The notes beneath the pieces were generated by a model. The model was given only the letters and a program-made list of their open reading frames with translations. It was not told where the DNA came from and made no database searches. Position numbers and translations under genes: made by a program. A stretch of DNA of 64,000 nt from Gillisia mitskevichiae (GTDB taxonomy: Bacteria > Bacteroidota > Bacteroidia > Flavobacteriales > Flavobacteriaceae): positions 186,001 through 250,000 of the forward strand of contig NZ_RBLG01000003.1 of the NCBI RefSeq assembly GCF_003634585.1, read 5' to 3'. Shown one piece after another: positions 62,559-64,000 of this stretch; position 1 is the stretch's first letter; every line of letters begins with the position of its first letter.

Positions 62559-63992
62559 ATGCGAAAGATAGAATGTATTAGTGTTTTTGATATGTTAAAG
62601 GTTGGAGTTGGTCCATCAAGTTCTCACACTTTAGGTCCATGGCGTGCAGCCCAAAGATGGATCCAGGAACTTAAGGACAAGAATTGCTTCGACGAAGTAG
62701 ATGCAGTTCATATAGATCTTTACGGTTCTCTTTCGCTTACCGGTAAAGGTCATGCTACAGATTTGGCAGTTATGCTTGGTTTAGCAGGATTCGATCCGGT
62801 TAAAATGGAAATAGATCAAATAGACCCTGAGATCTTTAATATTAAAACCACAAAATCTATTATTTTAAATGGAGAGAATGCTATTCATTTCGATCCGGAA
62901 ACTCAAATTAAATTCAATAGAAAATTTCTTCCTTTTCATCCAAATGGTCTTACATTTCGAGCTACTTTAACAAGTGGAAAGAAAATATCCTCTTCCTATT
63001 ATTCTATCGGTGGCGGGTTCGTGGTAAAAGAAGAACGAAAGAATGCTTCAAAAAAAATGAAGAGCTTTCAGGAATTTCCATTTCCCATAGAAAAAGCAAC
63101 AGAACTTCTTGCGTACTGTAATGCAGAAAATAAATGCATTTCAGAAATTGTAATGGAAAATGAAAAATCTTTACGCTCCCCCGAAGAAATTCATCAAGGA
63201 TTAAAAGAGGTGTGGGATGTAATGTTAGAATCTATGTACATAGGTTGTCATACAGAAGGCTCCCTTCCCGGCGGACTTAATGTACATCGTCGTGCATTCG
63301 ATATGAACAAACGCTTAATTGGGGAAGCAACATATAATTCTCCTCAGGAATGGCTGGAAACCATTAGAAAGACCGAAGTGAAATTTAGACAGATCCTTAA
63401 ATGGGTGAGTTGTTTTGCCATAAGTGTGAATGAGGTAAATGCATCTTTAGGAAGAGTGGTGACAGCTCCTACCAATGGAAGTGCAGGAACAGTTCCTGCT
63501 GTACTTATGTATTATATGGTAATAGAAAACCATAATGCAACTTTTGAAGATGTAAAAAGATTTATGTTGGTAGCAGGAGAAATTGGCAGTTTATTTAAAA
63601 AAGGCGCAACTATCTCTGCCGCTATGGGTGGTTGTCAAGCAGAAATTGGGGTTTCTTCTGCAATGGCAGCAGGAGCTTTAACAGAAGCTATGGGTGGCAC
63701 ACCAGCCCAAGTGCTAATGGCTAGTGAAATAGCAATGGAACATCACCTAGGTTTAACCTGTGATCCTATTGCAGGATTGGTACAGATACCTTGTATAGAA
63801 CGAAATGCAATGGGAGCTATTAAAGCCATCAATGCCGCAGAAATTGCGATGGATAGCGATGCTACCAAAGCAAAAGTACCTCTAGACAAAGTGATAGAAA
63901 CTATGTGGGATACCGCAAAAGATATGAATTCTAAGTATAAAGAAACATCAGAAGGCGGATTGGCAGTACGAGTGAGTTTGAGTGACTGTTAA
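62559..63992 (+). CDS. sdaA: L-serine ammonia-lyase (iron-sulfur, single chain)
   Basis: This 477-residue enzyme has both halves of L-serine dehydratase: the N-terminal domain ([40 protein letters not shown]) and the C-terminal catalytic domain ([60 protein letters not shown]). The conserved cysteines in CQAE, TCDP and PCIE fit the oxygen-sensitive 4Fe-4S site. It deaminates serine to pyruvate and ammonia. The gene is complete and ends 8 bp before the window edge. Confidence 0.95.
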   Translation: MRKIECISVFDMLKVGVGPSSSHTLGPWRAAQRWIQELKDKNCFDEVDAVHIDLYGSLSLTGKGHATDLAVMLGLAGFDPVKMEIDQIDPEIFNIKTTKSIILNGENAIHFDPETQIKFNRKFLPFHPNGLTFRATLTSGKKISSSYYSIGGGFVVKEERKNASKKMKSFQEFPFPIEKATELLAYCNAENKCISEIVMENEKSLRSPEEIHQGLKEVWDVMLESMYIGCHTEGSLPGGLNVHRRAFDMNKRLIGEATYNSPQEWLETIRKTEVKFRQILKWVSCFAISVNEVNASLGRVVTAPTNGSAGTVPAVLMYYMVIENHNATFEDVKRFMLVAGEIGSLFKKGATISAAMGGCQAEIGVSSAMAAGALTEAMGGTPAQVLMASEIAMEHHLGLTCDPIAGLVQIPCIERNAMGAIKAINAAEIAMDSDATKAKVPLDKVIETMWDTAKDMNSKYKETSEGGLAVRVSLSDC

Positions 63993-64000
63993 TTTAAAAG

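Noticed and set aside
1-64000. tRNA, rRNA, CRISPR arrays and riboswitches
   Set aside because: No cloverleaf-like GC-rich segment with a TTCNANNC loop, no regularly spaced repeats and no recognised riboswitch core were seen by eye; a covariance-model scan would be decisive.

Overview
The window is AT-rich bacterial chromosome from a member of the Bacteroidetes, most likely family Flavobacteriaceae. The clues are flavobacterial promoters of the TTG-N20-TAnnTTTG type, SusC-like outer-membrane proteins, lipoproteins with a Cys-Ser-Lys-acidic-acidic surface-export signature, a menaquinone gene set, SIMPL, DUF2059, DUF393 and DUF5706 (Pycsar effector) proteins, and a fused alpha-keto-acid dehydrogenase E1. 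No rRNA, tRNA, CRISPR array, transposase or phage gene was recognised. Several start codons were set downstream of in-frame TTG or GTG codons where an ATG with a better N-terminus exists.

Layout. 1-2.8 kb is the edge of a surface-polysaccharide region (partial flippase, GT10 fucosyltransferase-like enzyme, UDP-glucuronate epimerase-like enzyme). 2.9-23.3 kb is mostly core: DUF393 protein with a tiny membrane partner, Dps plus MscS channel, an outer-membrane receptor-like protein, a phosphoesterase fused to a surface-antigen barrel, an HD-Pycsar-TM protein, a GAF protein, TlpA-like thioredoxin, SIMPL protein, rhomboid protease, lipid A-type acyltransferase, GlmM, AcpH and gamma-glutamyltransferase. 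37.8-50.5 kb holds uvrA, a LOG protein, a barrel-anchored M1 pseudo-peptidase, the fused E1, two PH-domain proteins, menB and a DUF2059 protein. 50.7-64 kb holds cvfB, menD, menF, a hotdog thioesterase, an esterase, an Nramp-like transporter, dnaK and L-serine dehydratase.

The unusual part is 23.4-37.3 kb, all on the minus strand: a LuxR-type regulator followed in transcription order by three lipoproteins (called B3, B2, B1 here), an astacin lipoprotein, and three further lipoproteins (A3, A2, A1). A seventh family member, B4, sits 18 kb away between the thioesterase and menF. All seven share an N-terminal module of about 300 residues; A3 keeps only its first part. The other six carry unrelated C-terminal parts: thrombospondin type 3-like calcium repeats with different caps, a threefold Cys-rich repeat, a jelly-roll-like domain, or an amidotransferase-fold-like domain. 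B1 and B3 are about 98 percent identical in DNA over exactly 857 bp of the module but have unrelated tails, while the B3 leader and signal peptide match B2 instead. This is mosaic structure, as expected from gene conversion or domain exchange. G-run 9-mers, ATGGGGGAA and TGTGGGGAA, recur upstream of A2 and of the LuxR gene, and the first also lies in a perfect palindrome between the LuxR gene and B3. These genes lack the TAnnTTTG box seen at the housekeeping genes. Together this suggests a co-regulated, diversifying surface-lipoprotein system of unknown function.
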